A stretch of DNA of 64,000 nucleotides from positions 124,001 through 188,000 of the forward strand of contig CP159918.1 in assembly GCA_040616305.1 (NCBI GenBank). Reading direction: 5' to 3'. The position numbers and the translations under genes were made by a program. Of the stretch, positions 44,270 through 52,229 are shown one piece after another (positions within the stretch are counted from its first letter, which is position 1; each line of letters opens with the position of its first letter). The notes under the pieces were generated by a model. That model searched no databases and had not been told where the DNA came from. It saw only the letters and a program-made list of their open reading frames with translations. Source of the DNA: UBA1876 sp003446665. GTDB taxonomy: Bacteria; Synergistota; Synergistia; Synergistales; Thermovirgaceae.

Positions 44270-45487
44270 ATGGCCAGAAGCTTCATTTCCGCGATAGAGA
44301 TGCTCATGAGCATGCAGCGGTGGAACTTCCTTCCCCGAATAGAGACCTGGACCGAGGCAGAAAACGCCGCCTACGTGGCCCACCTGGGCTACGCGACGGC
44401 CCGGGAAATGGGAGAGGACGACGACTTTATCCGGCACCTTATACTCCGGACGCTTTTACAGTCTTTTACCAAGTACGAACTCTCGGACATTCCAAGGCAT
44501 ACCGTGGAGACCCTTGGCGACATCCCCGTAAAGGGGCCCGGTGAAGGCAAAAATTATTATGACATCCTGAGGGACGAGGCAGCCGAAAAGATCGCTCCCC
44601 TTTTCCCAAGGCCCATCGGAGGTGTGTTGACCCCGTACATGCGGTCTCGCCCGGACTTTCCCGGAATGGACGAACAGAAAAGGGAACGCATCGAAAACCT
44701 CTTCAACTACTGCAAAAGAAGAGCCGCCCTTGAGGAATGCCTTACCAACAAGAAGATCTACGAAAAGGCCTACGAAGACAGGGAGTCCGAAATAAGAAAA
44801 AGCATAGGCGAAATCCCCGGCCACGAGAAATACGAAAGTATCGTCTCCGGATACCAGGAGTATTTTCTGACCGTAAGGAACCTCAAGTACCTCATCCGCT
44901 GGAACCGCATCAAGCGGAGCCTGGAAAGCAGCGTCCTGGCCCATACCTACGTGGTGGCCCTGCTGGCGACGATCTACACCCTCTATGAGGAAAAGATGTT
45001 CGCGGGAGTTTACGGACCGGGAATCTTCGACAGCGAAAAGCTCCAGCTCGAGGCGGTGCTTTTATCCCTGTTTCACGACATCCTCGAAAGCCTTACCGGT
45101 GATGTCATTACTCCGGTGAAGCACAAGATAAACGAGCTCACCGCATCGTCGGAGGGGCGCCCGCTCTGGGACCAGGTGGAAGACAAGCAGCGCGAGGTCA
45201 TAAAAAAGACCATGCCGCCCAGGGTGAAAGAAGATGCCCAAAAGCGCGGTCTTTTGGACGAACTTGCCATGGACAGGGCTTTTTCGGTCAGCTCCCTCAC
45301 CAAGCAGTGCGACATGCTGGCTCTTATCATCGAGTGCGTCCTGGAACTGCGTAACAACCCGGCCATACCCGAGATGCGAGCCACCGCCAACGACTACCTT
45401 GAGCGCCTCAGAAACTCCGAGTGGTTTTCCCTCCGCCAGCTCGCCCAGGAAATCGGCATGGAATACCCGGAGGTGCTGCGGGGGTAG
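44270..45487 (+). CDS. HD-domain phosphohydrolase, YfbR-like
   Basis: The 405-residue protein has an HD domain in its second half: first histidine in SSVLAHTYVVALLATIY, the HD pair in LLSLFHDILESLTGDVITPVKHKI. This HDxxE-LTGD-TPVK pattern matches YfbR-type 5'-nucleotidases. The N-terminal 200 residues are helical and unassigned, and the C terminus (RNSEWFSLRQLAQEIGMEYP) is duplicated as an isolated fragment at 51352-51542. The start at 44270 follows AAAGGAGG. The gene is directly followed by remnants of a DNA methyltransferase, see the findings. Confidence 0.8.
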   Translation: MARSFISAIEMLMSMQRWNFLPRIETWTEAENAAYVAHLGYATAREMGEDDDFIRHLILRTLLQSFTKYELSDIPRHTVETLGDIPVKGPGEGKNYYDILRDEAAEKIAPLFPRPIGGVLTPYMRSRPDFPGMDEQKRERIENLFNYCKRRAALEECLTNKKIYEKAYEDRESEIRKSIGEIPGHEKYESIVSGYQEYFLTVRNLKYLIRWNRIKRSLESSVLAHTYVVALLATIYTLYEEKMFAGVYGPGIFDSEKLQLEAVLLSLFHDILESLTGDVITPVKHKINELTASSEGRPLWDQVEDKQREVIKKTMPPRVKEDAQKRGLLDELAMDRAFSVSSLTKQCDMLALIIECVLELRNNPAIPEMRATANDYLERLRNSEWFSLRQLAQEIGMEYPEVLRG

Positions 45488-45501
45488 GGGGAGCAGGTTT
45501 T
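45297..45501 (+). repeat. 205-bp direct repeat, copy 1 (3' end of the HD gene)
   Basis: This stretch, from TCACCAAGCAG to AGCAGGTTTT, recurs without insertions at 51352-51556. By eye about 18 of 205 positions differ. The repeat covers the last 63 codons of the HD gene, its stop and 14 bases beyond. Confidence 0.92.
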
Positions 45502-45660
45502 TTGGGCATTCTTGTCTGATAAGGCGCCAGTCACCAGGGAACGAGGTCCCAAGTCCGTCTCAAGCCTGTCCCAAGCGACATCTTCATTCCCCTGCTTGAA
45601 ATCGCAAGTAATCCCATATCGACAGGGATGTTGATGAAGGTTGAGGGACAGACCCGGGCG

Positions 45661-45730
45661 ATATCGTTCTTGACGGCTTCTCCGGTTCGGGAATGACGGG
45701 CGTGGCCGCCTTTTTGGAGATTCCCGAGCC
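45661..45730 (+). pseudogene. Fossil fragment of a pglX-like DNA methyltransferase
   Basis: One plus-strand frame reads DPGDIVLDGFSGSGMTGVAAFLE, closely matching KPGDVVLDGFCGSGMTGVAAQ of the intact island methyltransferase at 58021-58080. This is the AdoMet-binding motif I. A stop lies four codons upstream and the match ends soon after, so only about 20 residues survive. The fragment is GC-richer than the intact homologue, so it is not a recent copy of it. Confidence 0.6.
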
Positions 45731-45734
45731 GGGA

Positions 45735-45944
45735 TTCGATGAGAAGTTGCCTGTCCGATGGAACCGGAGGCGGCGGCGAAATACGGTTGATCTTCGGCCA
45801 GTAGTCTCTTTCATCTTCGGCGAGGACCGTCGGGCCAGGTGGGTCCTGGGCGGCAAACGCCGGGAATCCAGCGAAAAGTATTAAAACCGGAATGCACAGG
45901 AGGAATACGGTGGTCCGTGAAGGTTTCAGGGGTTTTCTGCCCAT
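45735..45944 (-). pseudogene. Remnant of a small secreted protein
   Basis: A minus-strand frame from ATG 45944 begins with a convincing signal peptide (RTTVFLLCIPVLILFAGFPAFAA) and continues AQDPPGPTVLAEDERDYWPKINRISPPPPVPSD. Beyond about residue 75 the frame runs antisense through the methyltransferase fragment, so its original 3' end seems lost. The ribosome-binding site is weak. Function unknown; it could still be expressed as a 137-residue chimera ending at 45531. Confidence 0.4.
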
Positions 45945-46079
45945 GATAGTACCGTCCTCGCACTATGTAATTTTTAGACCTGGGGAAGAATTCCCGTATT
46001 ATCTATTCATTTGTACCTTTTGTTTGTACCTTCTTGTTTGGTTCTTGACAGCTTTGCCCGGCCTCAGTAGCCTTTCGGT

Positions 46080-48764
46080 ATGGATAAAAATTTTTTGAAA
46101 TTTCACTCTGCGCCAGTCGAAGAAGTCCTTGAGCGCGTCGATGCGGAAAAGGATGGCCTGCCATCGGAGGAAGCGAAAAAGCGTCTTGAACGGTACGGGA
46201 AAAACAGGCTCCCCGAAACAGGGAAGAAGAATCCCTTCCTGCGTTTTCTCTCCCATTTCAATGACGTCCTGATCTACGTTCTTTTGGCTTCCGCCGCAGT
46301 CACAGCCCTTCTTGAACACTGGCTCGACACGTCGGTCATTCTCGGCGTCGTGATCATCAACGCCGTCGTTGGATTCCTCCAGGAGGGCAAAGCCGAGAAG
46401 GCTATCGAAGCCGTTGGGAACATGCTGTCCGTCGAAAACCGTGTCCTGAGGGATGGGCGGAAAAAGACCATCCCTGCAGAAGAACTCGTGCCCGGCGACA
46501 TTGTGATGCTTTCTTCCGGTGACAGGGTCCCTGCGGATTTGAGAATCCTGGAGGTACACGAGTTCCGGGTAAACGAGGCTTCCCTCACGGGGGAGGCGGA
46601 GACGGTTGCCAAATCACCCGACCCTGTGGACGAAGAGGCAGCCCTGGGCGACAGGACCTGCATGGCTTATTCGGGCACCATCGTAGCCTCGGGAACTGCT
46701 ACGGCGGTCGTGGTTGCGACGGGTGAAAAGACCGAGATCGGGCGGATCAACCGCATGCTATCTGATGTCAAGACCATGGCGACGCCCCTGATGCGGCAGG
46801 TCAACCGCTTTGGCGTCATTTTGAGCGTCATCATCCTCGCTTTGGCGGGAAGCATCCTTGCCCTGGGTCTTTTTCTGGCGAGGATGCCCCTCGAAGACCT
46901 CTTCCTGGCCGTGGTGGCCATCGCCGTGGCCGCCATCCCCGAGGGTCTTCCTGCGGTGATCAGCATCATTCTGGCCATTGGAGTGCGCCGCATGGCGGGC
47001 AGAAACGCCATTATCCGAAGGCTTCCGGGAGTGGAGACTCTGGGCTCTGTTGCCGTGATCTGTACCGACAAGACGGGAACGCTCACCAAAAGCGAGATGA
47101 CCGTCACCCGGGTGGTAATGGCGAAAGCCGCGATAGATGTCGGAGGTGCGGGATATGCGCCTGACGGGTTCCTGACGAAAGATGGAAAGCCCGTCGGTCT
47201 GGAGGAGAATAAAGCCTTCATGTGGTTTGTCACGGCCGGCGCAGTATGCAACGAGGCACGGCTCTTTGAGGATGACGGATCCTGGAACATCGATGGCAAC
47301 CCGACGGAGGGGGCCCTCCTGACCCTGGCGAAAAAGGCGGGCCTGGAGCCTGAAGAGGCCATGAAAAGATGGAAGCGGGTCGATGCCATCCCCTTCGAGT
47401 CGGATCACAAGTTCATGGCCACCCTCAACGAGTCTGACGGGAACCGGAAGGTCTTTCTCAAGGGCGCTCCCGAAGCCGTCCTCCCAAGGTGCGACAGCCA
47501 GATGCAAGAGAGTGGGCAAATGGAAGAGATTGACGAGGGCCTTTGGGAGAGACTGAGCGGAGATCTGGCCGATGAAGGTTTTCGTCTTCTGGCGGTGGCA
47601 ATCGCCGACGACGCTTCAGGCAAGGATGATATTGACTTTGACGATGTTGAGAAGGGTTTCACTCTCATCGGTTTTGCCGCCATCATGGACCCGCCAAGAC
47701 CCGAGGCGATAGAGGCCGTCGAAGAATGTCGTCGGGCGGGAATTCAGGTCAAGATGATCACCGGCGATCACGCCCGGACGGCGGCGGCTATCGCGAAAAG
47801 CATGGGGATCAGCGACAGGGAACATGTCATGACAGGGCCGGAGATCGAAAAGACCACTGATGAAGAACTGGCGGATCTCGTCAAGGACATCGATGTTTTT
47901 GCCCGGGTGTCTCCGGAACACAAGCTCAGGCTTGTTACCGCCCTTCAAAAACTTGGGTACATCACCGCCATGACTGGAGACGGCGTCAACGACGCGCCGG
48001 CACTGAAAAAGGCCGACATCGGGATCGCCATGGGGAAAAAGGGTACCGAGGCGGCCAAGGAAGCGGCAGAGATGGTCCTCGCCGACGACAACTTCGCCTC
48101 CATCGTCCATGCCGTCGAGGAGGGACGGACCGTCTACGACAACCTGAAAAAGACGATTCTCTTCATGCTGCCCACCAACGGCGGCGAGGCCCTGGTCATT
48201 GTAACGGCCATCGCCCTTGGCTTTGTCATCCCCCTCACGCCGGTACAGGTCCTGTGGGTCAACATGGTGACAGCCGTAACTCTTGCACTGGCCCTTGCTT
48301 TCGAGCCCATGGAACGAGACGTCATGGAAAGACCGCCGAGGCCGCCCAAGGAGCCCCTGGTACAGCTTTCGATGCTTTTCAGGATTTCCTATGTTTCAGT
48401 GCTTCTCATGGCGGGGGCTTTCGGCATGTTCGCATGGTACAAGGCCGGTGGCGCGGGAAACGAGTTCGCTCGTACAGTGGCAGCGAACACCCTGATCATC
48501 GGGGAAATCGTCTATCTGTTCAACAGCCGGTACATCAAGGATTCGTCACTTTCGCTCAAGGGGCTCCGAGCGACCCCGCAGGTCTGGGCGGCCGCTATTG
48601 CAGTGTTGGTGCTGCAGATGCCCTTTACATATCTTCCCCTGATGCAGTCTGTTTTCGGAACGGTTTCGATTGGTGTGGTGGAGTGGCTCCGGATGTTCGG
48701 CGTGGGAGTGGCCATTTTCCTTGTGGTAGAGGCGGAAAAGGCCTTTCTCGGCAAAATAACATGA
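46080..48764 (+). CDS. P-type cation-transporting ATPase (Ca2+/SERCA-PMCA-like, P2 type)
   Basis: The 894-residue protein has an N-terminal cation ATPase domain, actuator motif NEASLTGEAETV, PEGL in AAIPEGLPAVISIILAIG, the phosphorylated aspartate D330 in CTDKTGTLTKSEM, a nucleotide-binding KGAPEAV segment, and the hinge MTGDGVNDAPALKKADIGIAMG. About ten membrane helices are present. The PEGL/IPEGLPA helix and the C-terminal six-helix half place it with P2-type Ca2+ or related cation pumps at the inner membrane. Ion specificity is not certain. Confidence 0.9.
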   Translation: MDKNFLKFHSAPVEEVLERVDAEKDGLPSEEAKKRLERYGKNRLPETGKKNPFLRFLSHFNDVLIYVLLASAAVTALLEHWLDTSVILGVVIINAVVGFLQEGKAEKAIEAVGNMLSVENRVLRDGRKKTIPAEELVPGDIVMLSSGDRVPADLRILEVHEFRVNEASLTGEAETVAKSPDPVDEEAALGDRTCMAYSGTIVASGTATAVVVATGEKTEIGRINRMLSDVKTMATPLMRQVNRFGVILSVIILALAGSILALGLFLARMPLEDLFLAVVAIAVAAIPEGLPAVISIILAIGVRRMAGRNAIIRRLPGVETLGSVAVICTDKTGTLTKSEMTVTRVVMAKAAIDVGGAGYAPDGFLTKDGKPVGLEENKAFMWFVTAGAVCNEARLFEDDGSWNIDGNPTEGALLTLAKKAGLEPEEAMKRWKRVDAIPFESDHKFMATLNESDGNRKVFLKGAPEAVLPRCDSQMQESGQMEEIDEGLWERLSGDLADEGFRLLAVAIADDASGKDDIDFDDVEKGFTLIGFAAIMDPPRPEAIEAVEECRRAGIQVKMITGDHARTAAAIAKSMGISDREHVMTGPEIEKTTDEELADLVKDIDVFARVSPEHKLRLVTALQKLGYITAMTGDGVNDAPALKKADIGIAMGKKGTEAAKEAAEMVLADDNFASIVHAVEEGRTVYDNLKKTILFMLPTNGGEALVIVTAIALGFVIPLTPVQVLWVNMVTAVTLALALAFEPMERDVMERPPRPPKEPLVQLSMLFRISYVSVLLMAGAFGMFAWYKAGGAGNEFARTVAANTLIIGEIVYLFNSRYIKDSSLSLKGLRATPQVWAAAIAVLVLQMPFTYLPLMQSVFGTVSIGVVEWLRMFGVGVAIFLVVEAEKAFLGKIT

Positions 48765-48859
48765 TTTTTCGGACCGTCAGGTTTATTGCTTTCTGGTAGA
48801 ATTGTCCGATACGTGAAGTCCGGTTCTCTCGCTCTCGCTTCTGATAATTGTTTCCAAGG

Positions 48860-49199
48860 GTGTTCAAAAAATATCTCGTTCCCGTCATGCTGATGGCCAT
48901 GAGTGCGGGTTTTTTTGTCTTGTCCTGGTTTCCCATATCCGTGGCTGTTTTTTCTCAAGGCAACGGAGCGCACCACGCCGGGAGAATCTGTGAAAGCTAC
49001 AGCCCTTCTGAGCGCCATGATCTACCTTGGACAGTTTACGGCCCCGCCCTTCCAGCGGTTTGTCGGCGTCCTTTCCGGGCGGCCCGAGACAGGGTTCCTC
49101 TATCTTTTCGTCGCACTTGTGACCCTGACGGTGGCTTTGGCCCTGCTTGCCCGATCTTTCTTTCAGTTGAAGGAAGAAACAGTAACAGAGAGAAGATAG
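48860..49199 (+). pseudogene. C-terminal remnant of an MFS transporter, frameshifted
   Basis: One frame encodes KKYLVPVMLMAMSAGFFVLSWFPISVAVFS, then the coding sense continues one frame over as KATERTTPGESVKATALLSA, MIYLGQFTAPPFQRFVGVLS and ETGFLYLFVALVTLTVALAL, ending at TAG 49197-49199. The pattern of three membrane helices and the PGESVKATALLSAMIYLGQF block fits the end of a major-facilitator transporter. The break is near a T run (48947-48954). No N-terminal two-thirds exists between it and the ATPase gene, so this is a decayed gene. Confidence 0.6.
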
Positions 49200-49328
49200 C
49201 CGGAACAAGAGAGGAATTTTTCAGTGAGCACCGTATCGATCATCCAGTTTTTCGGCCATTGTAGCAGTTTGCCCAAAACCAGTAACGTTTATCACCTAAA
49301 ACAGCGGGAGTGTCTGTCCTGAAATGAA

Positions 49329-49352
49329 ACAGGCGGCCCATTGGCCGCCTGT
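49329..49352. terminator. Terminator of the ATC-hydrolase family gene
   Basis: A 10-bp perfect stem ACAGGCGGCC / GGCCGCCTGT with loop CATT lies just beyond the stop of the minus-strand gene. On the minus strand TTTCATTT follows; on the plus strand AAAAATTTT follows. Confidence 0.75.
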
Positions 49353-49373
49353 AAAAATTTTCCAGCTGCGTCC

Positions 49374-49931
49374 TCAGGGTTTGTCGAGGTTTTCGAAGTC
49401 CGTGTCGTCTTTGAGGAAGTCGGACTTTTCCTCCTCGGTGGTCCGGCGGTAGCAAAGGTCGCAATGTGGGTCCCCGTCGGGCATGCAGGTTTTGTGCACC
49501 AGCACCCAGTCAGGGTTGAAGGCCATTGATTTTGCGGGGTCGATGTAGCAGTAGATGCGGCCCAGTTCTTCTTCTCCCAACTCGCGCCAGAGTTTCCCCA
49601 TTTCGCAACCTTTCAGCCGCCTGATCAGTCCTTCTTCGGTCTCGAGTTTTTCCAGTTCTTCATAAAGGCCGAACTCGGGCAGGTCTTCCACGTAATTCTC
49701 CGGGGTATTCTCCAGACCCTGGGCTTCAGCCCTTTTACGGGCTGAAACCCCGACCTGCTTCCCGTATGTCTTGATGGCCCGCATGGCGAGGCGCTTGCCC
49801 TCTTCGGGGCCAAGTTCTTCCACCAGGGTCCGTGCGTAGGCGATATGGAGCATGGCAATTCTTCGGCACGCCTTTGCGACCTGTTCCTTTGCCTTTTCCA
49901 GGGAAACAGTTTCCTGCTTTTCCGGTTCCAA
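49374..49931 (-). CDS. L-2-amino-thiazoline-4-carboxylate hydrolase family protein
   Basis: The product (185-188 residues) matches the ATC hydrolase-like family in its C-terminal block: EMGKLWRELGEEELGRIYCYIDPAKSMAFNP and the cysteine cluster CMPDGDPHCDLCYRR (quoted in part). Family members open thiazoline rings or act on related sulfur compounds, and many are uncharacterised. The first GTG (49940) is almost inside the AAAGGAG site, so TTG 49931 is a better start. No neighbouring gene suggests a pathway. Confidence 0.72.
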   Translation of the reverse strand: MEPEKQETVSLEKAKEQVAKACRRIAMLHIAYARTLVEELGPEEGKRLAMRAIKTYGKQVGVSARKRAEAQGLENTPENYVEDLPEFGLYEELEKLETEEGLIRRLKGCEMGKLWRELGEEELGRIYCYIDPAKSMAFNPDWVLVHKTCMPDGDPHCDLCYRRTTEEEKSDFLKDDTDFENLDKP

Positions 49932-49940
49932 AGCGGTCAC

Positions 49941-50263
49941 TCTCCTTTGGCTCAGGTGACTTCCGAAAATGGCTGTCCTGCATGAAGAATAACATCAAAA
50001 CCGTCTCGTGTTTGCGTGTCCAGCTTCTTCACATCCGGGGGAAGCTTCTCCTCGAGTCTATACGTACTTTAATAAGTCAATCAGAATAGAGGCTGAACAA
50101 GTTATGTTATACTTATATATACTCCAGCCAAGATTTACAATTCAGAATTTTCGCCTTACAGAAGGGGCACCTTGCGCCGCTCAGGGGAAGGGGGCACGCG
50201 ATGTTTTCACTGAGCTTTCGTGAGGGAGCGCTGTTCTGTATTCAAATAAAGGAGGTCGTTTCA
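49941..50263. other. 323-bp divergent intergenic region
   Basis: It lies between the ATC-hydrolase family gene and the binding-protein gene. The AT-rich stretch 50085-50125 includes TATACT at 50108-50113, a possible -10 of the binding-protein gene, without a good -35. No gene is supported. Confidence 0.4.
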
Positions 50264-51253
50264 TTGAAGAGACAAATTACAATGCTTTTTTCAGCACTTT
50301 TGGTCGTCATGCTTTGCTCGGGGATTGTTTCGGCGACTCCGAAAAAAGTCGTTTTCTCAGATCTTTCCTGGGACAGCATCCAGTTTCACAACAGGGTAAT
50401 GGCCTTTTTGATGGAAAAAGGCTGGGATTACGAAACGGATTTTCTTTTCTCTGAAGAAATGCCGGGCTACGTGGCCCTTGAAAGAGGAGACGTCCACGTC
50501 GTTCTCGAGGTCTGGACTGAAGGGCAACTGGAGTGGTGGCAAGGAGCGACGAAAGCCGGCAAGGTTATAGATCTCGGGACGGTCTTTCCCAACGCCCGTT
50601 CAGGATGGTATGTCCCCTACTATGTTGCAGAAGGGGATCCGGAAAAAGGAATCCCGTCAGTCAGGAGCATAGAGGATATCAGAGAGCACTGGATGATATT
50701 CAAGAATCCCGAGAACCCTGAAATGGGACGTTTTACCAACGCCCCGACAGGTTGGGCGGCTCATACGATCAACAAGGACAAGATCAAGGGATATGGTCTC
50801 GAGGACAAATTGGAGCCCTTTGATACGGGCTCGGCCACGGCATTGCGCACGGCAATTGTCACAGCCTATCAACGTCACGAGCCCATAGTCGCCTATTACT
50901 GGGAGCCTACGCCGCTTCTTGGAGAGCTTGACATGGTTATGATCGAGGAACCTCCCTATGATCCGGAAATCTGGGAGACCACCCATGCCTGTGCCTCTCC
51001 CGCCTTTACCGTTGCAAAAGCCGTCAATCCGGCCTGGATACAGGCAAACGAAGAAGTCCGGGGCCTTATTGAGCGTTATCATATGACCCTGGAAAAGACT
51101 AACGAGGCTTTGGCGTGGATGAAAAATAATGGTGACGATGTCGATAAAACAGCGATCTGGTTTTTGAAGGAAAATACCGACTTGTGGCATCAATGGGTCG
51201 AGGATGAAGAAAAGATCAAGCGGATTGAAAAAGCTCTGAAGACAGTGTCATAG
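50264..51253 (+). CDS. Glycine betaine/choline-type ABC transporter substrate-binding protein
   Basis: From TTG 50264, with AAAGGAGGT nine bases upstream, the product has 329 residues; ATG 50201 is farther and lacks a site. A signal peptide (ITMLFSALLVVMLCSGIVSA) precedes an OpuAC/ProX-type binding domain: VVFSDLSWDSIQFHNRVMAFLMEKGW, aromatic-rich GQLEWWQGATKAG and PIVAYYWEPTPLLGE, the tryptophans and tyrosines expected for a quaternary-ammonium cage. No permease or ATPase gene is adjacent, so it is an orphan component or works with a distant transporter. Confidence 0.88.
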   Translation: MKRQITMLFSALLVVMLCSGIVSATPKKVVFSDLSWDSIQFHNRVMAFLMEKGWDYETDFLFSEEMPGYVALERGDVHVVLEVWTEGQLEWWQGATKAGKVIDLGTVFPNARSGWYVPYYVAEGDPEKGIPSVRSIEDIREHWMIFKNPENPEMGRFTNAPTGWAAHTINKDKIKGYGLEDKLEPFDTGSATALRTAIVTAYQRHEPIVAYYWEPTPLLGELDMVMIEEPPYDPEIWETTHACASPAFTVAKAVNPAWIQANEEVRGLIERYHMTLEKTNEALAWMKNNGDDVDKTAIWFLKENTDLWHQWVEDEEKIKRIEKALKTVS

Positions 51254-51284
51254 ATCGAATGATTGACGGAACTTTGGTATTTCG

Positions 51285-51310
51285 GGGGCCGCCTGGTGCG
51301 GCCCCTTTTT
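51285..51310 (+). terminator. Rho-independent terminator after the binding-protein gene
   Basis: GGGGCCGC (51285-51292) pairs with GCGGCCCC (51298-51305), loop CTGGT, followed by five T. Confidence 0.93.
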
Positions 51311-51314
51311 GGTT

Positions 51315-51334
51315 GTGTGCCCGGCAGGGCACAC
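51315..51334. repeat. Second hairpin after the terminator
   Basis: GTGTGCCC (51315-51322) pairs with GGGCACAC (51327-51334) around GGCA. It is close to the left junction of the truncated HD-gene copy and has no T run. Confidence 0.7.
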
Positions 51335-51351
51335 CGACTTGGAGGTGAAAG

Positions 51352-51542
51352 TCACCAAGCAGTGCGACATGTTGGCCCTTGTCATCGAATGCGTCTCGGA
51401 ACTGCGGAACAATCCAGCCATCCCCGAGATGCGCACCACCGCCAACGACTACATCGAGCGCCTCAGAAACTCCGAGTGGTTCTCCCTCCGCCAGCTCGCC
51501 CAGGAGATCGGCATGGAATACCCGGAGGTGCTGCGGGGGTAG
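51352..51542 (+). pseudogene. Truncated second copy of the HD gene (last 63 codons)
   Basis: The frame reads VTKQCDMLALVIECVSELRNNPAIPEMRTTANDYIERLRN (quoted in parts of the frame) and ends EIGMEYPEVLRG at TAG 51540-51542, nearly identical to the end of the HD gene at 45299-45487. Everything upstream of this is missing. Most differences from the intact copy are in third codon positions, so the parent was a functional homologue that diverged before truncation. It marks the left border of the defence island. Confidence 0.9.
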
Positions 51543-51556
51543 GGATAGCAGGTTTT
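51352..51556 (+). repeat. 205-bp direct repeat, copy 2
   Basis: Partner of 45297-45501, offset by 6055 bases with no net insertion or deletion. Homology stops right after AGCAGGTTTT, where AT-rich island sequence begins. Confidence 0.92.
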
Positions 51557-51721
51557 CCGAAGGGACAAATATTCAACCCCAAGTGTTTAAATGATTGAAT
51601 ATAGGTTGTAGAATAAGGATCAGCTCTCTTGGTTGCAGTCATATTTAAAATTTTTTTCAAATTTGTTTTAGCGAAATATACCTATAAATCAGCTCGAGCA
51701 TAGAATGAAAGGAGATAGTCT

Positions 51722-52186
51722 ATGACACAGCTGCTTGTGGAAAAAGTCATGACAAAAATCAGACAAGCAGCTCCTTTGTATCACCGCCTCGTTTTATTGG
51801 TGGCACCTTCAGGTATGGGAAAAACCGATGTGCTTCAAGCCGTTCAGGAACACGCTTCAATCCCTTTCGTTAATGTTAACCTCGAATTGAGCAAGCTCAT
51901 GCTTGAACTTACAGAACGACAAAGGGCAGTGCAATTACCGAGCCTTTTCGCCAGTTTATTAGATGAATTCGCAAATGATGTTTTGCTTTTGGACAACATT
52001 GAGATTCTTTTCGACCCATCACTCAAGCAAGATCCTCTTCGCCTTCTCAAAGGGCTTTCACGAAATAGAACGATTGTTTCCTCATGGAACGGTTTTATAG
52101 AGGACGAGCATTTGATTTACGCAGAGCCGAACCACGTTGAGTATCGACGCTACCCACTTGAGGATTTCCTGATCGTGACCCTTTAG
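51722..52186 (+). CDS. brxF: BREX type 3 small P-loop protein BrxF
   Basis: The 154-residue protein is a compact P-loop ATPase: Walker A at residues 28-35 (APSGMGKT) and a Walker B-like strand NDVLLLDNIEILF ending at D91. Size, motifs and position as first gene before the large brxC/pglY-type ATPase match BrxF, the marker gene of type 3 BREX phage-defence systems. AAAGGAGA precedes the ATG. The 165-base leader before it is very AT-rich and probably contains the island promoter. Confidence 0.88.
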   Translation: MTQLLVEKVMTKIRQAAPLYHRLVLLVAPSGMGKTDVLQAVQEHASIPFVNVNLELSKLMLELTERQRAVQLPSLFASLLDEFANDVLLLDNIEILFDPSLKQDPLRLLKGLSRNRTIVSSWNGFIEDEHLIYAEPNHVEYRRYPLEDFLIVTL

Positions 52187-52229
52187 TACCGTGACTGATA
52201 AGGGAAAGACCCATGGAGGAGAAGATGCT

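Larger units (their letters stand above)
45488..46079. other. 592-bp remnant region between HD gene and P-type ATPase
   Basis: No intact gene fits here. A methyltransferase motif fragment lies on the plus strand near 45661-45730 and a signal-peptide-bearing frame on the minus strand at 45735-45944. The part after 45960 is AT-rich and probably holds the promoter of the ATPase gene. Confidence 0.6.
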
